Positions 23,379-31,883 are shown, counted from the first letter of the stretch. The stretch is DNA of 32,174 bases from Gp7-AA10 sp035636095 (GCA_035636095.1 DASPZU010000020.1:1-32174); one strand, 5' to 3'. Numbers and translations: made by a program. Notes: generated by a model not told the origin, from the sequence alone.

Positions 23379-24296
23379 TTACCACGGATTGGAATAGCGC
23401 GGATCGCTGAGGAAGCTCTCGTCAGTCAGGCTCTCCAGAAACGCGATGAGGTCGCGCTTTTCATCGGCTGTGATTTTCTTTCGCGAGTGATCGATTGCAT
23501 CGCTCAGCGTTGGCGCACTTCCGTCTCGCATGTAGGGGGCCGTAATCGCAATGTTCCGCAGGCTCACGACGTCCGATCGTCCATGACACGATCCGCATCC
23601 GAGGCGGTCCGAGAAAAAAAGACGGCGGCCGCGCCACGCTGCTGCGCTCAAAGCACTCGAATCGCCGTACAGCACCAGCCGGTCGTACGGCGATCGGGCC
23701 GAGATCAGCGTTCGTTCGAAGGAGGCCAGCGCACGCGCGATGTTGTCGATCGTGATCGGCTCGTGCTGTCCAGTAAATGCGGCAGCGAAAAGGGGAAGGT
23801 AGCGAGAGTCGGAGCGGACCCGCGCGACCAGCTCGTCGAAATGGCCATCCATCCCGAGCTCGATCGGATCGCGGTTCGTGAGTGGAACGAATACCTGCTG
23901 CTCGAGCGTCGTGATCTTCGGATTCGACCATGTCAGCGGTCGCCGATACCCGACGTTGGCCAGACTCATGGTGTTGAGGCTGTGCTCTTCGCCGGTCGAT
24001 CCGACCGCGCGCGCGCGACCATCGCAGAATCCGAGATGCTGCTGATGGCATGAGGCGCAGCTTTGGGTCTGATTGAGCGAGAGGCGGCGATCGTAAAAGA
24101 GGTGGCGGCCCAATTCCGCCTTGGCCATCGTCAGCGGATTATCGGACGGCGTCGGCGGCGCCGCGAAGCCGGGCGGAAGCGGGATCGGCGATTCGATGAT
24201 CGGAAGAAAATGGGGCTGGTGGCGCGGAGCGCGCGCGCATGCGACCGCCAGGGTCAGCACCAACACCAGCGATGCGCGCCGAAAGATCAACGCCAC
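23379..24296 (-). CDS. MbnH/MauG-family di-haem peroxidase-like lipoprotein with shortened C-terminal half
   Basis: The 305-residue product starts at GTG 24296, giving signal VALIFRRASLVLVLTLAVAC with a lipobox Cys at residue 20. The first haem site is SCASCHQQHLGF and the second CGSCHGRSD. Segments ARAVGSTGEEHSLNTMSLAN, LTWSNPKITTLEQQV and DRRLSLNQTQ are those of the MXAN_0977/MbnH group, which oxidises Trp residues in partner proteins. After the second haem the protein runs directly into VVSLRNIAITAPYMRDG, whereas family members have about 50 residues with F-x-N-x-G-x-Y before it; a second stretch before ITADEKRDLIAFL is also missing. It still ends PRYSNPW as the family does. The start overlaps the TPR gene by 10 bp; GGGAG precedes it. 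No MbnP-like partner is next to it. Confidence 0.85.
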   Translation of the reverse strand: MALIFRRASLVLVLTLAVACARAPRHQPHFLPIIESPIPLPPGFAAPPTPSDNPLTMAKAELGRHLFYDRRLSLNQTQSCASCHQQHLGFCDGRARAVGSTGEEHSLNTMSLANVGYRRPLTWSNPKITTLEQQVFVPLTNRDPIELGMDGHFDELVARVRSDSRYLPLFAAAFTGQHEPITIDNIARALASFERTLISARSPYDRLVLYGDSSALSAAAWRGRRLFFSDRLGCGSCHGRSDVVSLRNIAITAPYMRDGSAPTLSDAIDHSRKKITADEKRDLIAFLESLTDESFLSDPRYSNPW

Positions 24297-24943
24297 GAGC
24301 TCCCGCTGCCGGCAGTGCCCGCGATTTCGGAGCGCTGCGAGACCCATTTCGCAAAGTCGTCGATGGTGGTGGCCGCGACAGTTCCCGGATCGGCCTTGCG
24401 ATCGGCGACCCATTTCTGCATCGCTTCGCCGAGCTGCTTCGACAGATCCTTTGCGCCGCCGTTGTAGAGCATCAGGTAAGAATTCTTGGTGTCATCGAGT
24501 CGATTCAGCCCTAAATAGGCCTCGGCGCGGTATTCGATGGCCTCGCCGTAGTTCGGCATGATCTGCAGCGCCGTGTCGTAGGACTTGAGCGCCTCATCGT
24601 AATTGCCTGTCTTGCGGAGCGCATAAGCGAGCTCGGTGTGCGCCTGGAACATCTTCGGATTGTCGCTGATGGCCGCACGCTGCGATCGGACATCGGCGGC
24701 ATACGATTTCTGGATGATCTCCGACAGCTTTTGCCGTCGCGCCGGATCCTGCGTCGTGGCCAGCTCCTTTTCGGCCTTCCACGCGCGGTCGCGGTAGCGC
24801 AGGCCGTCGTTGAAAGAGCGAATGGCGTTGTCCTGCGGATTCATCGCCGTCGATGGCTGTGGCATCGAAGGGACGCTGGAAGCAAACAGTGTGGGAGCGA
24901 CAAGCAGCAGGCATAGGGCTGACGCCGAAAGTTTGTTGCGCAT
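24287..24943 (-). CDS. Secreted TPR-repeat protein
   Basis: The 218-residue product has a signal peptide MRNKLSASALCLLLVAPTLFA. It contains TPR units around MFQAHTELAYALRKTGNYDE, ALKSYDTALQIMPNYGEAIE and YRAEAYLGLNRLDDTKNSYL. It is probably a periplasmic protein-binding scaffold. ATG 24943 has a good ribosome site (AAGGAG, 24950-24955) and it is the first gene of a minus-strand operon with the di-haem, FRG, propeller and PGPGW genes. There is no lipobox Cys. Confidence 0.8.
   Translation of the reverse strand: MRNKLSASALCLLLVAPTLFASSVPSMPQPSTAMNPQDNAIRSFNDGLRYRDRAWKAEKELATTQDPARRQKLSEIIQKSYAADVRSQRAAISDNPKMFQAHTELAYALRKTGNYDEALKSYDTALQIMPNYGEAIEYRAEAYLGLNRLDDTKNSYLMLYNGGAKDLSKQLGEAMQKWVADRKADPGTVAATTIDDFAKWVSQRSEIAGTAGSGSSWR
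24300..24304 (-). promoter_or_regulatory. Ribosome site that fixes the GTG start of the di-haem gene
   Basis: GGGAG on the minus strand lies three bases before GTG 24296. Together with the lipoprotein signal that begins there it selects this start over a longer in-frame reading from 24413 that would cross the TPR gene. Confidence 0.5.
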
Positions 24944-25014
24944 GGATTTCTCCTTCTTGATGGAGAGAGATTATCGCGCCGCCGGTTCACCGTTAACTGT
25001 TAACCTTTGCACAC
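24944..25014. promoter_or_regulatory. Divergent promoter region between the TPR operon and the amidohydrolase
   Basis: These 71 bp separate two divergent transcription units. On the minus strand GATAAT (24970-24975) could be a -10 box, with TTAACG (24991-24996) 15 bp away as a weak -35 box. The palindrome GTTAAC occurs twice, seven bases apart, near 24992-25004, and could bind a regulator of both sides. This is pattern reading only. Confidence 0.35.
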
Positions 25015-26601
25015 ATGAAACACACTTTTGCAGTGTTGCTGTTTACCGCGACCGCCTTCGCGCAACAGGTTCCCTATGCTCCCGACCGGCGGATCGACGA
25101 AGGCGAAGGTCCGTTCGCGCGGCTGATCATTCGCGGCGCGACGGTGGTCGACGGCACCGGAGCGCCGCCGATGGGACCGGTTGACATCGTCATCGAGGGG
25201 AATCGGATTCGCGAGGTGAAGAGCGTCGGATTTCCCAAACTTCCCATCAAGAGCGAGGGGCGGCCGAAGAACGCGACGCGTGAAATCGACGGCACGAATC
25301 TGTGGGTCCTTCCCGGATTCGTGGACATGCACGGCCACTGCGGCGGTGTGGAGCAGGGAACGCCGGCGGAGTACGTCTTCAAATTGTGGATGGCGCACGG
25401 CATCACGACCGTACGGGAGCCGGGATGCGGCAACGGCGTGGACTGGTGTCTGCACGAGCGCGACCGCAGCGCGAAAAACGAGATCGTCGCGCCGCGCATC
25501 GTCCCCTATGTCTTCACCGGCGAGCGATCGTGGGACGGCGGTGCGATCGACACGCCCGAGCAGGGACGCAAGTTCTCACAGTGGGTCGCCAGGAAGGGTT
25601 GCGACGGCCTCAAGATCCTCGGGCCTCCCTCGGTCTTCCAGCCCGATGTGTTAGGCGCGATGCTGGACGAAGCCAACAAATTGCATCTGGGCTCGACCAC
25701 CCACCTGGCGCAGTTGGGCGTGGCGCAGACCAACATCATCCAGGCTGCCCGCATGGGTCTGCGCGGGATGGAACATTGGTACGGTCTGCCCGAATCGATG
25801 TTCACCGATCGCACCATTCAAAACTACCCCAGTGAATATAACTACAACGACGAGCAACATCGCTTCGGCCAGGCGGGACGTCTGTGGAAGCAGGCCGCGG
25901 CCCCGGGAAGCGAAAAGTGGAACGCCACGCTCGATGAGCTGATCAAGCTGCACTTCAACATCGATCCGACGCTGACGATCTACGAGGCCAGCCGCGACCT
26001 GATGCGCGCGATGCGTGCGGAGTGGCACGACCAGTACACGCTGCCGTCGCTATGGCGGTTCTATCAGCCCAGCCGTGCCGCCCACGGATCGTACTGGTTC
26101 GACTGGACGACGGCCGACGAGGTGGAGTGGAGAAACAACTATCGAATCTGGATGCAGTTTCTCAACGACTACAAGAATCGCGGCGGTCATGTCACCACCG
26201 GTTCGGATTCGGGATTCATCTTCAAGCTCTACGGATTCGATTACATCCGCGAGCTGGAGCTGCTGCAGGAGGCGGGCTTTCATCCCCTGGAGGTCATTCG
26301 CTCGGCGACCATGTGGGGCGCCGAGGCCATTGCGGCGCCGAAGGGCGTTAGGCCGGAATTCGGCATGGTGCGCGCCGGTATGCTGGCAGATGTGGTGATG
26401 GTCGATCAGAATCCCATCGCCAATCTGAAAGTGTTGTACGGAACGGGATGGATCCGCGTGAACGACGCCACCGGCGCGGCCGAGCGCGTGGGCGGAGTCA
26501 AGTACGTGATGAAGGACGGCATCCTTTACGATGCCAGGAAGCTCCTGCGCGACGTCGCCAAAATCGTGGAAGACGCGAAGGCGAAGGAAGCCAAGAAGTG
26601 A
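25015..26601 (+). CDS. Secreted amidohydrolase-superfamily enzyme
   Basis: The product has 528 residues with signal peptide MKHTFAVLLFTATAFAQ. The beta-sandwich start IIRGATVVDGTGAPPMGPVD leads to the metal motif PGFVDMHGHCGG (HxH), a possible Lys ligand in GLKILGPPS, STTHLAQLG and GMEHWYG for two further His ligands, and GSDSGF for the catalytic Asp. The C-terminal GMLADVVMVDQNPIANLKVL closes the sandwich. The family cleaves amide or ester bonds such as in imidazolones or dipeptides; the substrate is not readable. It ends in a Lys/Ala-rich tail. The next gene starts 30 bp downstream with a strong ribosome site. Confidence 0.88.
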   Translation: MKHTFAVLLFTATAFAQQVPYAPDRRIDEGEGPFARLIIRGATVVDGTGAPPMGPVDIVIEGNRIREVKSVGFPKLPIKSEGRPKNATREIDGTNLWVLPGFVDMHGHCGGVEQGTPAEYVFKLWMAHGITTVREPGCGNGVDWCLHERDRSAKNEIVAPRIVPYVFTGERSWDGGAIDTPEQGRKFSQWVARKGCDGLKILGPPSVFQPDVLGAMLDEANKLHLGSTTHLAQLGVAQTNIIQAARMGLRGMEHWYGLPESMFTDRTIQNYPSEYNYNDEQHRFGQAGRLWKQAAAPGSEKWNATLDELIKLHFNIDPTLTIYEASRDLMRAMRAEWHDQYTLPSLWRFYQPSRAAHGSYWFDWTTADEVEWRNNYRIWMQFLNDYKNRGGHVTTGSDSGFIFKLYGFDYIRELELLQEAGFHPLEVIRSATMWGAEAIAAPKGVRPEFGMVRAGMLADVVMVDQNPIANLKVLYGTGWIRVNDATGAAERVGGVKYVMKDGILYDARKLLRDVAKIVEDAKAKEAKK

Positions 26602-26631
26602 TTTAATTCACGGCACGACCAGGAGGTTGTC

Positions 26632-27114
26632 ATGAACCGACGTGCCTTGTTCCTGTCGTTCGTTCTGCTCCTTTTTACGGCGCCGCTGATTGCGCAACTG
26701 ACAACAGCGCGGCTCCAACAGGTTCTGGACGCCTGGGCGGCCCTCGATCCCGCAAAACCTGGGGCGTTCTACGCGAAGGATCCCGGCCTGGTTTTCTACG
26801 ACGTGGCGCCGCGGGCCTACAAGGGTTGGGCGGAATACGAAAAGGGAACGCGCGACGTGTTCAAGACCATGAAATCGATTGCCTTCAAGATGCACGATGC
26901 ATCCGTGCACAATGTCGGAAATACGGCCTGGGCGTCGGCGTTGGTCGATACCGAAGTCGTCGATAAAGACGGCAAGCACGACAAAATCGATGCGCGCTGG
27001 ACGAGCATCTGGGAAAAGCGCGGCAACAACTGGCTGATCGTGCACGACCATTTCTCGGCGCCGCTTCCGCCTCCGCCGCCACCGCCGAAGCCGGCCGCCA
27101 AGAAGAAGCCGTGA
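26632..27114 (+). CDS. Secreted NTF2/SnoaL-like protein with polyproline tail
   Basis: The 160-residue product has signal peptide MNRRALFLSFVLLLFTAPLIAQ and a SnoaL-like alpha+beta domain: AFYAKDPGLVFYDVAPRAY, a central ALVDTEV strand and DARWTSIWEKRGNNWLIVHD, the typical last strands. The tail is APLPPPPPPPKPAAKKKP, proline-rich and basic, perhaps a spacer or wall contact. AGGAGG at 26621-26626 fixes ATG 26632. The stop overlaps the next start (GTGA). Confidence 0.8.
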   Translation: MNRRALFLSFVLLLFTAPLIAQLTTARLQQVLDAWAALDPAKPGAFYAKDPGLVFYDVAPRAYKGWAEYEKGTRDVFKTMKSIAFKMHDASVHNVGNTAWASALVDTEVVDKDGKHDKIDARWTSIWEKRGNNWLIVHDHFSAPLPPPPPPPKPAAKKKP

Positions 27115-27632
27115 GCCTTTGGCAGGTCGAAGGGTCGGCGACCATCAAGGCGCAGCCGCGCTCCTTCATCGACACCTTCGTTCAGCGCATCGAGAAGGGC
27201 TTGTTTCCCGGATCACGCTCCAGAAATCGCTATCAGGTCACGCAGCAAAGTGGGGACGCTCTTTCTTTTCGCGCCGTGAATTGGTGGACTGCCATTGCTG
27301 TGGGACTCAACGATGTACAACTGACAGCAGATCCGGGCGGCGCGGTGCGGTACAACATTCGTTATCCACGGTGGTCGGCTTACGTGATCATCGCCGGTGC
27401 CGTTTTGGGCGTCATCTTCATGGCCGTGCTGCTGGCGATCGACCTGCCCCACTACATCGAGCAACATTCGATGTCCCGCCTTCCGGGCTTGTCGACCAGC
27501 CAGAACGTCGCAGTGGCGTGGGGGATGGGATTCTTTTGGTTTTTTGTTTGGCCGTGGATTCTGATCGGTCTACATCGAAGGCCGCTTCGCCGCCTGATGG
27601 AGCGGTTGATTGGCGAGGTGGATCGAGGATGA
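27111..27632 (+). CDS. Two-TM membrane protein of unknown function
   Basis: The 173-residue product starts at GTG 27111, overlapping the preceding TGA. A soluble N-terminal part of about 90 residues with beta-strand character is followed by membrane helices at about 92-112 and 136-153 and a basic cytosolic tail GLHRRPLRRLMERLIGEVDR. I recognise no family. It has stop/start overlaps on both sides (the DinB-like ATG overlaps its TGA), so it belongs to a coupled four-gene unit. Confidence 0.65.
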   Translation: MSLWQVEGSATIKAQPRSFIDTFVQRIEKGLFPGSRSRNRYQVTQQSGDALSFRAVNWWTAIAVGLNDVQLTADPGGAVRYNIRYPRWSAYVIIAGAVLGVIFMAVLLAIDLPHYIEQHSMSRLPGLSTSQNVAVAWGMGFFWFFVWPWILIGLHRRPLRRLMERLIGEVDRG

Positions 27633-28096
27633 TCGAGACTTTGGCAAGGACACCTGACCGCGTTCACGCTCTCCTCGACGGCGTGTGCCAGGGCGAGCTT
27701 TCGCGAAAACCTGCGCCCGATGTTTTCTCGCTGCGGGAAAACGTTCTGCATCTCCGCGACATCGACATCGAAGGCTACGAAGAGCGGATCGCGCACATCC
27801 TCGATGAAGACCATCCATTCCTCGCCGACGTTGACGGTGCGAAGCTGGCCATCGAGCGCGATTACAACAACCAGCCGCTCGCGCCGGCGCTGCAGGCATT
27901 CGCGCAGTCGCGCGCTCGCTCGATGGAGCGACTCATCGGAGCTGATCTCGATCGAACGGCGGAGCTCGAAGGCGTGGGCACCGTCACTCTTCGCTCGCTG
28001 CTCGAACGATGGGTCGAGCACGACGCCGGACATCTCGCCGACATCGAGGCGCTGCTGGCAGGACGTGTCGGACGCACCACGGCGACGGCCGTATGA
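27629..28096 (+). CDS. DinB-like four-helix protein
   Basis: The 155-residue product has the DinB_2 layout: RVHALLDGV in helix 1, FSLRENVLHLRDIDIEGYEE in helix 2 and LLERWVEHDAGHLADIEALL in helix 4, giving three metal-type histidines. The superfamily includes metal-dependent thiol transferases and many uncharacterised members. ATG 27629 overlaps the previous TGA as ATGA, and an earlier in-frame reading would run out of frame through the two-TM gene. Confidence 0.82.
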   Translation: MIETLARTPDRVHALLDGVCQGELSRKPAPDVFSLRENVLHLRDIDIEGYEERIAHILDEDHPFLADVDGAKLAIERDYNNQPLAPALQAFAQSRARSMERLIGADLDRTAELEGVGTVTLRSLLERWVEHDAGHLADIEALLAGRVGRTTATAV

Positions 28097-28485
28097 AGAA
28101 GCCGCTGTTCGACCGCGTCCGCCAACTCTGTCTGTCGCTTCCCGAGACGTTCGAGAAACTCTCGCACGGCGAGCCGACCTTCTTCGTGAAGAAGCGGACC
28201 TTCGTGATGTTCTCGACCAACCATCACGGCGACGGCAACTACGCCATCGTCTGCAACGTGCCCGAAGGCGCCCAGGAAATCCTCACCAAATCCGATCCCG
28301 ATCATTTTTACATTCCGCCCTACGTCGGAGTGGCGGGCTGGGTGGGAGTGCGCCTCGACCGCGGCGTGGCGTGGCAGACCGTTGCGTCGATCGTGAACGA
28401 TGCCTATCGCTTCACGCTCGCGAAGCAGCGAAAAGGCCGCGCGACTTCTTCGCGACGAACGCGTTCTGCACGTACTCGGGACTGA
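28093..28485 (+). CDS. MmcQ/YjbR-family protein
   Basis: The 130-residue product starts KKPLFDRVRQLCLSLPETFE, with LSHGEPTFFVKKRTFVMFS and PPYVGVAGWVGVRLDRG, all standard for the YjbR/MmcQ (DUF419) fold, which resembles DNA-binding CyaY-like proteins; the role is unknown. ATG 28093 overlaps the DinB-like stop (ATGA). The last 74 bp overlap the convergent DUF6159-like gene; the basic tail ATSSRRTRSARTRD is encoded in this overlap and may have arisen by loss of an earlier stop. Confidence 0.83.
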   Translation: MKKPLFDRVRQLCLSLPETFEKLSHGEPTFFVKKRTFVMFSTNHHGDGNYAIVCNVPEGAQEILTKSDPDHFYIPPYVGVAGWVGVRLDRGVAWQTVASIVNDAYRFTLAKQRKGRATSSRRTRSARTRD

Positions 28486-29263
28486 ACCCCGCCGGCGTGC
28501 GCCCTTCGGTGGCGTAGAGATAAAGCGCCGTCCGGAAGATTCCCGTGAGCGCCGCCGACATGATCGAAAGAGCGAGCCAATAAACGACCACCACCCCCAG
28601 CGCGATCAGGGCCGCCATCGGATTGATGAGCAGCGCCACCATCGGGACGATCAACCCCCCGACCGCCAGCAGCATGATGAAGGCCCCGATGCCGCCGGCC
28701 GCGATCAGCGATTCCCCCCACGTCTTCGCGATGAGCTGGGTCGACTGCGCGACCGAATCGCGCAGCGTCCGTTTCTCGAAGATCATGACCGGCACGATGA
28801 AGTAGGTCGCGATCGACCAGGCGGCGCCCAGGAGACCGACGATGATCTTGCCGATGAAGCTGGCGCGATCGGCCAGGAAGCGCAGGATCACGCCGACCGT
28901 TGCGGAAACCAGCGCCCAGGCCGCGATGCGCCCGATGTGTTGCATGGAGGCGCGGAAGCCGTCGGCCACGGTCGGATCGCCGCCGCGAAGGCGAATGGCC
29001 GCGCAGTGAATCACCGCCACATTGAAGAACAGGACGATGAACCAGCTGATGAAGTACCACACGAACGCCACGGCGTAATTGAGCGGGTCGTGCTTGTCGA
29101 AATGCTCGAACACTCCGCTGGCAACGCCGGCAGAGACGATGGAGAGGAACGCCACCATGGTCACGATGCCCGAGAGCAGCGGAAAAAGCAGGATTTCTTT
29201 ATCCTTCGCTAGTACTTGAAGCGACTCTTTGAAAATCGCATAGCTGCGTCGAATGGTCGACAT
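28412..29263 (-). CDS. DUF6159-like polytopic membrane protein
   Basis: The 283-residue product has about six membrane segments and starts MSTIRRSYAIFKESLQVLAK followed by DKEILLFPLLSGIV, the pattern of proteins annotated as DUF6159. Conserved-looking loops include RLRGGDPTVADGF and FEKRTLRDSVAQSTQLIAKT. The function is unknown. GGGGAGGA at 29268-29275 gives a strong start at ATG 29263. Its 3' end overlaps the MmcQ-like gene by 74 bp. Confidence 0.8.
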   Translation of the reverse strand: MSTIRRSYAIFKESLQVLAKDKEILLFPLLSGIVTMVAFLSIVSAGVASGVFEHFDKHDPLNYAVAFVWYFISWFIVLFFNVAVIHCAAIRLRGGDPTVADGFRASMQHIGRIAAWALVSATVGVILRFLADRASFIGKIIVGLLGAAWSIATYFIVPVMIFEKRTLRDSVAQSTQLIAKTWGESLIAAGGIGAFIMLLAVGGLIVPMVALLINPMAALIALGVVVVYWLALSIMSAALTGIFRTALYLYATEGRTPAGFSPEYVQNAFVAKKSRGLFAASRA

Positions 29264-29298
29264 GGTGTCCTCCCCAATCCATCAAAGGAGCTCTGCCA

Positions 29299-29583
29299 AT
29301 GCTGCTGATCCGGAATGTTTTTCAATGTAAGCCTGGTCAGGCCAAAACGCTAGTCAAGATGTTCAAAGAGACGATGGCCAAAGCGGAGATGACGCGCGCC
29401 CGGGTCCTGACCGACGTGGCGTCGACGTTCTGGACCGTGGTCTTCGAAGTCGAGACCGAGTCGCTCGGCGCCTGGGAACAGGAGTTCGAGCGGATGAGCG
29501 CGCGCGCCGATCTGCGCAAACCGATGGAGGGCTACATGGACCACGTCGAGACCGGCCATCGAGAAATCTTCAGGATCGAGTGA
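29299..29583 (+). CDS. Small dimeric alpha-beta barrel protein (NIPSNAP/antibiotic-monooxygenase-like fold)
   Basis: The 94-residue product begins MLLIRNVFQCKPGQAKTLVK and ends GYMDHVETGHREIFRIE. Alternating strands and helices of a ferredoxin-like dimeric barrel are visible, with a WTVVFEVET central strand. No catalytic residues can be named. AAAGGAG at 29284-29290 supports ATG 29299. The TGA overlaps the kinase GTG (GTGA), so the kinase depends on its translation. It may be a small partner of the kinase, but nothing shows this directly. Confidence 0.72.
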   Translation: MLLIRNVFQCKPGQAKTLVKMFKETMAKAEMTRARVLTDVASTFWTVVFEVETESLGAWEQEFERMSARADLRKPMEGYMDHVETGHREIFRIE

Positions 29584-31883
29584 TCGCGGATTCCATCGGT
29601 CGCTACCGGATCCTCCGCCAGATCGGGAGCGGCGGGATGGGGGAGGTGTATCTGGCCGAGGATCCGAAGCTGCAGCGGAATGTGGCGCTGAAGCTCCTGT
29701 CCGATCCGGACGAGAAAGCGAAACGGCGGTTCGTGCGCGAGGCGATCACGGCGTCGCAGCTCTCGCATCCGAACGTGGCTGTCGTTTACGAAGCGGGGGA
29801 GAGCGATGACGGAACAGCCTTCATCGCGATGCAGTATGTGGAGGGAGAGACGCTGCGCGACCGTTTGCACCGCGGGCCGATGCCGATCGACGCGATCGTC
29901 CGCCTGTCCAGCGAGGTGGCCGACGCGCTCGATGAAGCGCATCGTCGCGGCATCGTACATCGCGATATCAAGCCGGGAAACATCATGATCGACGGCCGCG
30001 GTCACGCCAAGGTGCTCGACTTCGGCATAGCGAAAACGATCGATGTGGCGAACACGCATGAGCCGACGGCCGTCGCGGATACAGCAGCGGGGATGTTCGT
30101 CGGGACCCTGCAGTACGTCAGCCCGGAGCAGGCGAGCGGGGGGGTGGTCGACCGCCGGAGCGACATTTTCAGCTTCGGCGTCGTCATGCACGAGATGCTG
30201 ACGGGATCCAATTCCGTCACGACGCCCATTACGCGCAGCGACTGTCCGCCCGAACTGAAGAAGATCGTCGCGCGATGTCTGGAGAAAGACCCTGAGCGCC
30301 GTTATCAGACCGCCCGCGACATCGTGATCGATCTGGCGCACATCGCCGAAAAGCCCCTCCGACGCAGTGACCGCAGGATCGTGCTGGTTGTCATGGTCCT
30401 GCTGGTGGCGACAGCGGGCCTTTGGTTGTTCGAGCGCCCGCCGCGCCAGGCTGCCAGGGCAAGCCGGGCGAAAATCGATTCCGTCGCGGTCCTCCCCTTC
30501 GCGAACTTTTCGCCCCAGCGCGAAAACGAATTCATTGGCGACGGCATCAGCGAAGAAGTCATCAACGGTCTGGCGCAACTGTCCGGCTTGAAGGTCGTCT
30601 CGCGTACGTCGTCCTTCGCATTCAAGGGAACCCGCGCCGATGTCCGTGAGCTCGGAAAGTCGCTCGGCGTCGATGCGCTGGTCGAAGGAAGCGTGCAGCG
30701 TTCTGGAAGCCGGCTCCGCGTGACGGCGCAGCTGATCAACGCGCACGACGGCTATCACCTGTGGTCGCAGACCTACAGCGGCGGTGTGGACGATGTCTTT
30801 TCGATCGAGGACCAGATCGCGCGAGCAGTCGCCCAGGCGCTGCAGCGAACCATGGGACGTCAAGCTGCCGGACCGAGTACGCGCGACGTCGCAGCCTACG
30901 ATCTTTACCTGAAGGCGCGGCACGAAGAGTCAATCCAAACGCCCACGAACTTCGACAATGCAGTGGCGTATTACCGAGCGGCGATCCAACGCGACCCGTC
31001 ATTTGCCGAGGCATACGCCGGCCTGGCCGAGACCTATTCGCTCATGGATCATCGGCCGGGCATGACCACACTTCCTCCGAAGGAAACCTATCGACTGGCC
31101 ACCGAAACGGCGAGCCGGGCGCTGAGCATTGATCCTGATTCCGCAGAAGCGCACGCTGCCATCGGGCACATCGACATGCACCTGGGACGATTCGACGAGG
31201 CGCGCGCGCATCTGGATCGCGCCGTGCAGATCAATCCGAATCTGTCGAACGCTCACCTCTGGCGAGCGGTATTGATGCGCACGCTCGGCCACTATGCAGA
31301 GGCCCGCGCAGATTTAGAACGCGCTGAGCAGCTCGATCCTCGCTCGGCTTTTGTGACCACGATCATGTCCACGACTTTGACGACCATGGGCGATTACACG
31401 GTGGCGATCCGGGTATTGCTTCGCGGCATCGAGATCGAACCGCGATATGGCGAGCTCCATGCGAATCTGGCACGGGCCTATGCCTTGAACGGAGAGTTTC
31501 GTGAAGCCGAGGCTGCTCTGCGGCGCGCGGAGGAGCTTCGGACTTCCACGCTCGAGCCCACTCAGGCCCTGGTATGGGCGCTCGCTGGGCGCACGGCAGA
31601 AGCGGCGCAACTGCTTCGCAGGGTTGATCGAACGGCGCTACCCCAGGCCGGACCATTCATGATGCGCGCATGGGCGGCGGCAGGGAATGTGGACGAAGCG
31701 GTCCGTTGGGCTGATCGTATGGTTGCGGAGACGCCGGACTACGGCCGAATCGCCATCGACATCCCACCGCATCCCGCATTGCAGAAGCTGCGCACCGATC
31801 CTCGTTTTCTGTCCGCCCGGCGAAAGCTCGGTTTGCCGCCGTTGGTCACTGATACAACAGGTACTTCGACCGCCGTCCGTTGA
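29580..31883 (+). CDS. Transmembrane Ser/Thr protein kinase with TolB-like domain and TPRs
   Basis: The 767-residue product is in three parts. Residues 8-260 are a Hanks-type kinase with P-loop IGSGGMGEVY (15-24), Lys38, HRDIKPGN (127-134, catalytic D129), DFG (147-149) and YVSPEQAS. A single membrane helix, IVLVVMVLLVATAGLWLF, follows at about 265-285. The outer part has a FlgO/TolB-N-like domain (SVAVLPFANFSPQ, GDGISEEVINGLAQLSGLKV) and several TPRs to the end. This is the common receptor-like kinase layout of Acidobacteriota and Myxococcota. The start is GTG 29580, overlapping the small upstream gene. The end overlaps a convergent gene by 38 bp. The ligand and targets are unknown. Confidence 0.92.
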   Translation: MIADSIGRYRILRQIGSGGMGEVYLAEDPKLQRNVALKLLSDPDEKAKRRFVREAITASQLSHPNVAVVYEAGESDDGTAFIAMQYVEGETLRDRLHRGPMPIDAIVRLSSEVADALDEAHRRGIVHRDIKPGNIMIDGRGHAKVLDFGIAKTIDVANTHEPTAVADTAAGMFVGTLQYVSPEQASGGVVDRRSDIFSFGVVMHEMLTGSNSVTTPITRSDCPPELKKIVARCLEKDPERRYQTARDIVIDLAHIAEKPLRRSDRRIVLVVMVLLVATAGLWLFERPPRQAARASRAKIDSVAVLPFANFSPQRENEFIGDGISEEVINGLAQLSGLKVVSRTSSFAFKGTRADVRELGKSLGVDALVEGSVQRSGSRLRVTAQLINAHDGYHLWSQTYSGGVDDVFSIEDQIARAVAQALQRTMGRQAAGPSTRDVAAYDLYLKARHEESIQTPTNFDNAVAYYRAAIQRDPSFAEAYAGLAETYSLMDHRPGMTTLPPKETYRLATETASRALSIDPDSAEAHAAIGHIDMHLGRFDEARAHLDRAVQINPNLSNAHLWRAVLMRTLGHYAEARADLERAEQLDPRSAFVTTIMSTTLTTMGDYTVAIRVLLRGIEIEPRYGELHANLARAYALNGEFREAEAALRRAEELRTSTLEPTQALVWALAGRTAEAAQLLRRVDRTALPQAGPFMMRAWAAAGNVDEAVRWADRMVAETPDYGRIAIDIPPHPALQKLRTDPRFLSARRKLGLPPLVTDTTGTSTAVR

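Noticed and set aside
23379..24296. Frameshift as cause of the missing peroxidase segments
   Set aside because: The same frame continues through both junctions and reads family sequence to the usual end.
29532..30923. A 463-codon minus-strand frame across the kinase
   Set aside because: It is antisense to complete kinase motifs and is explained by codon bias.
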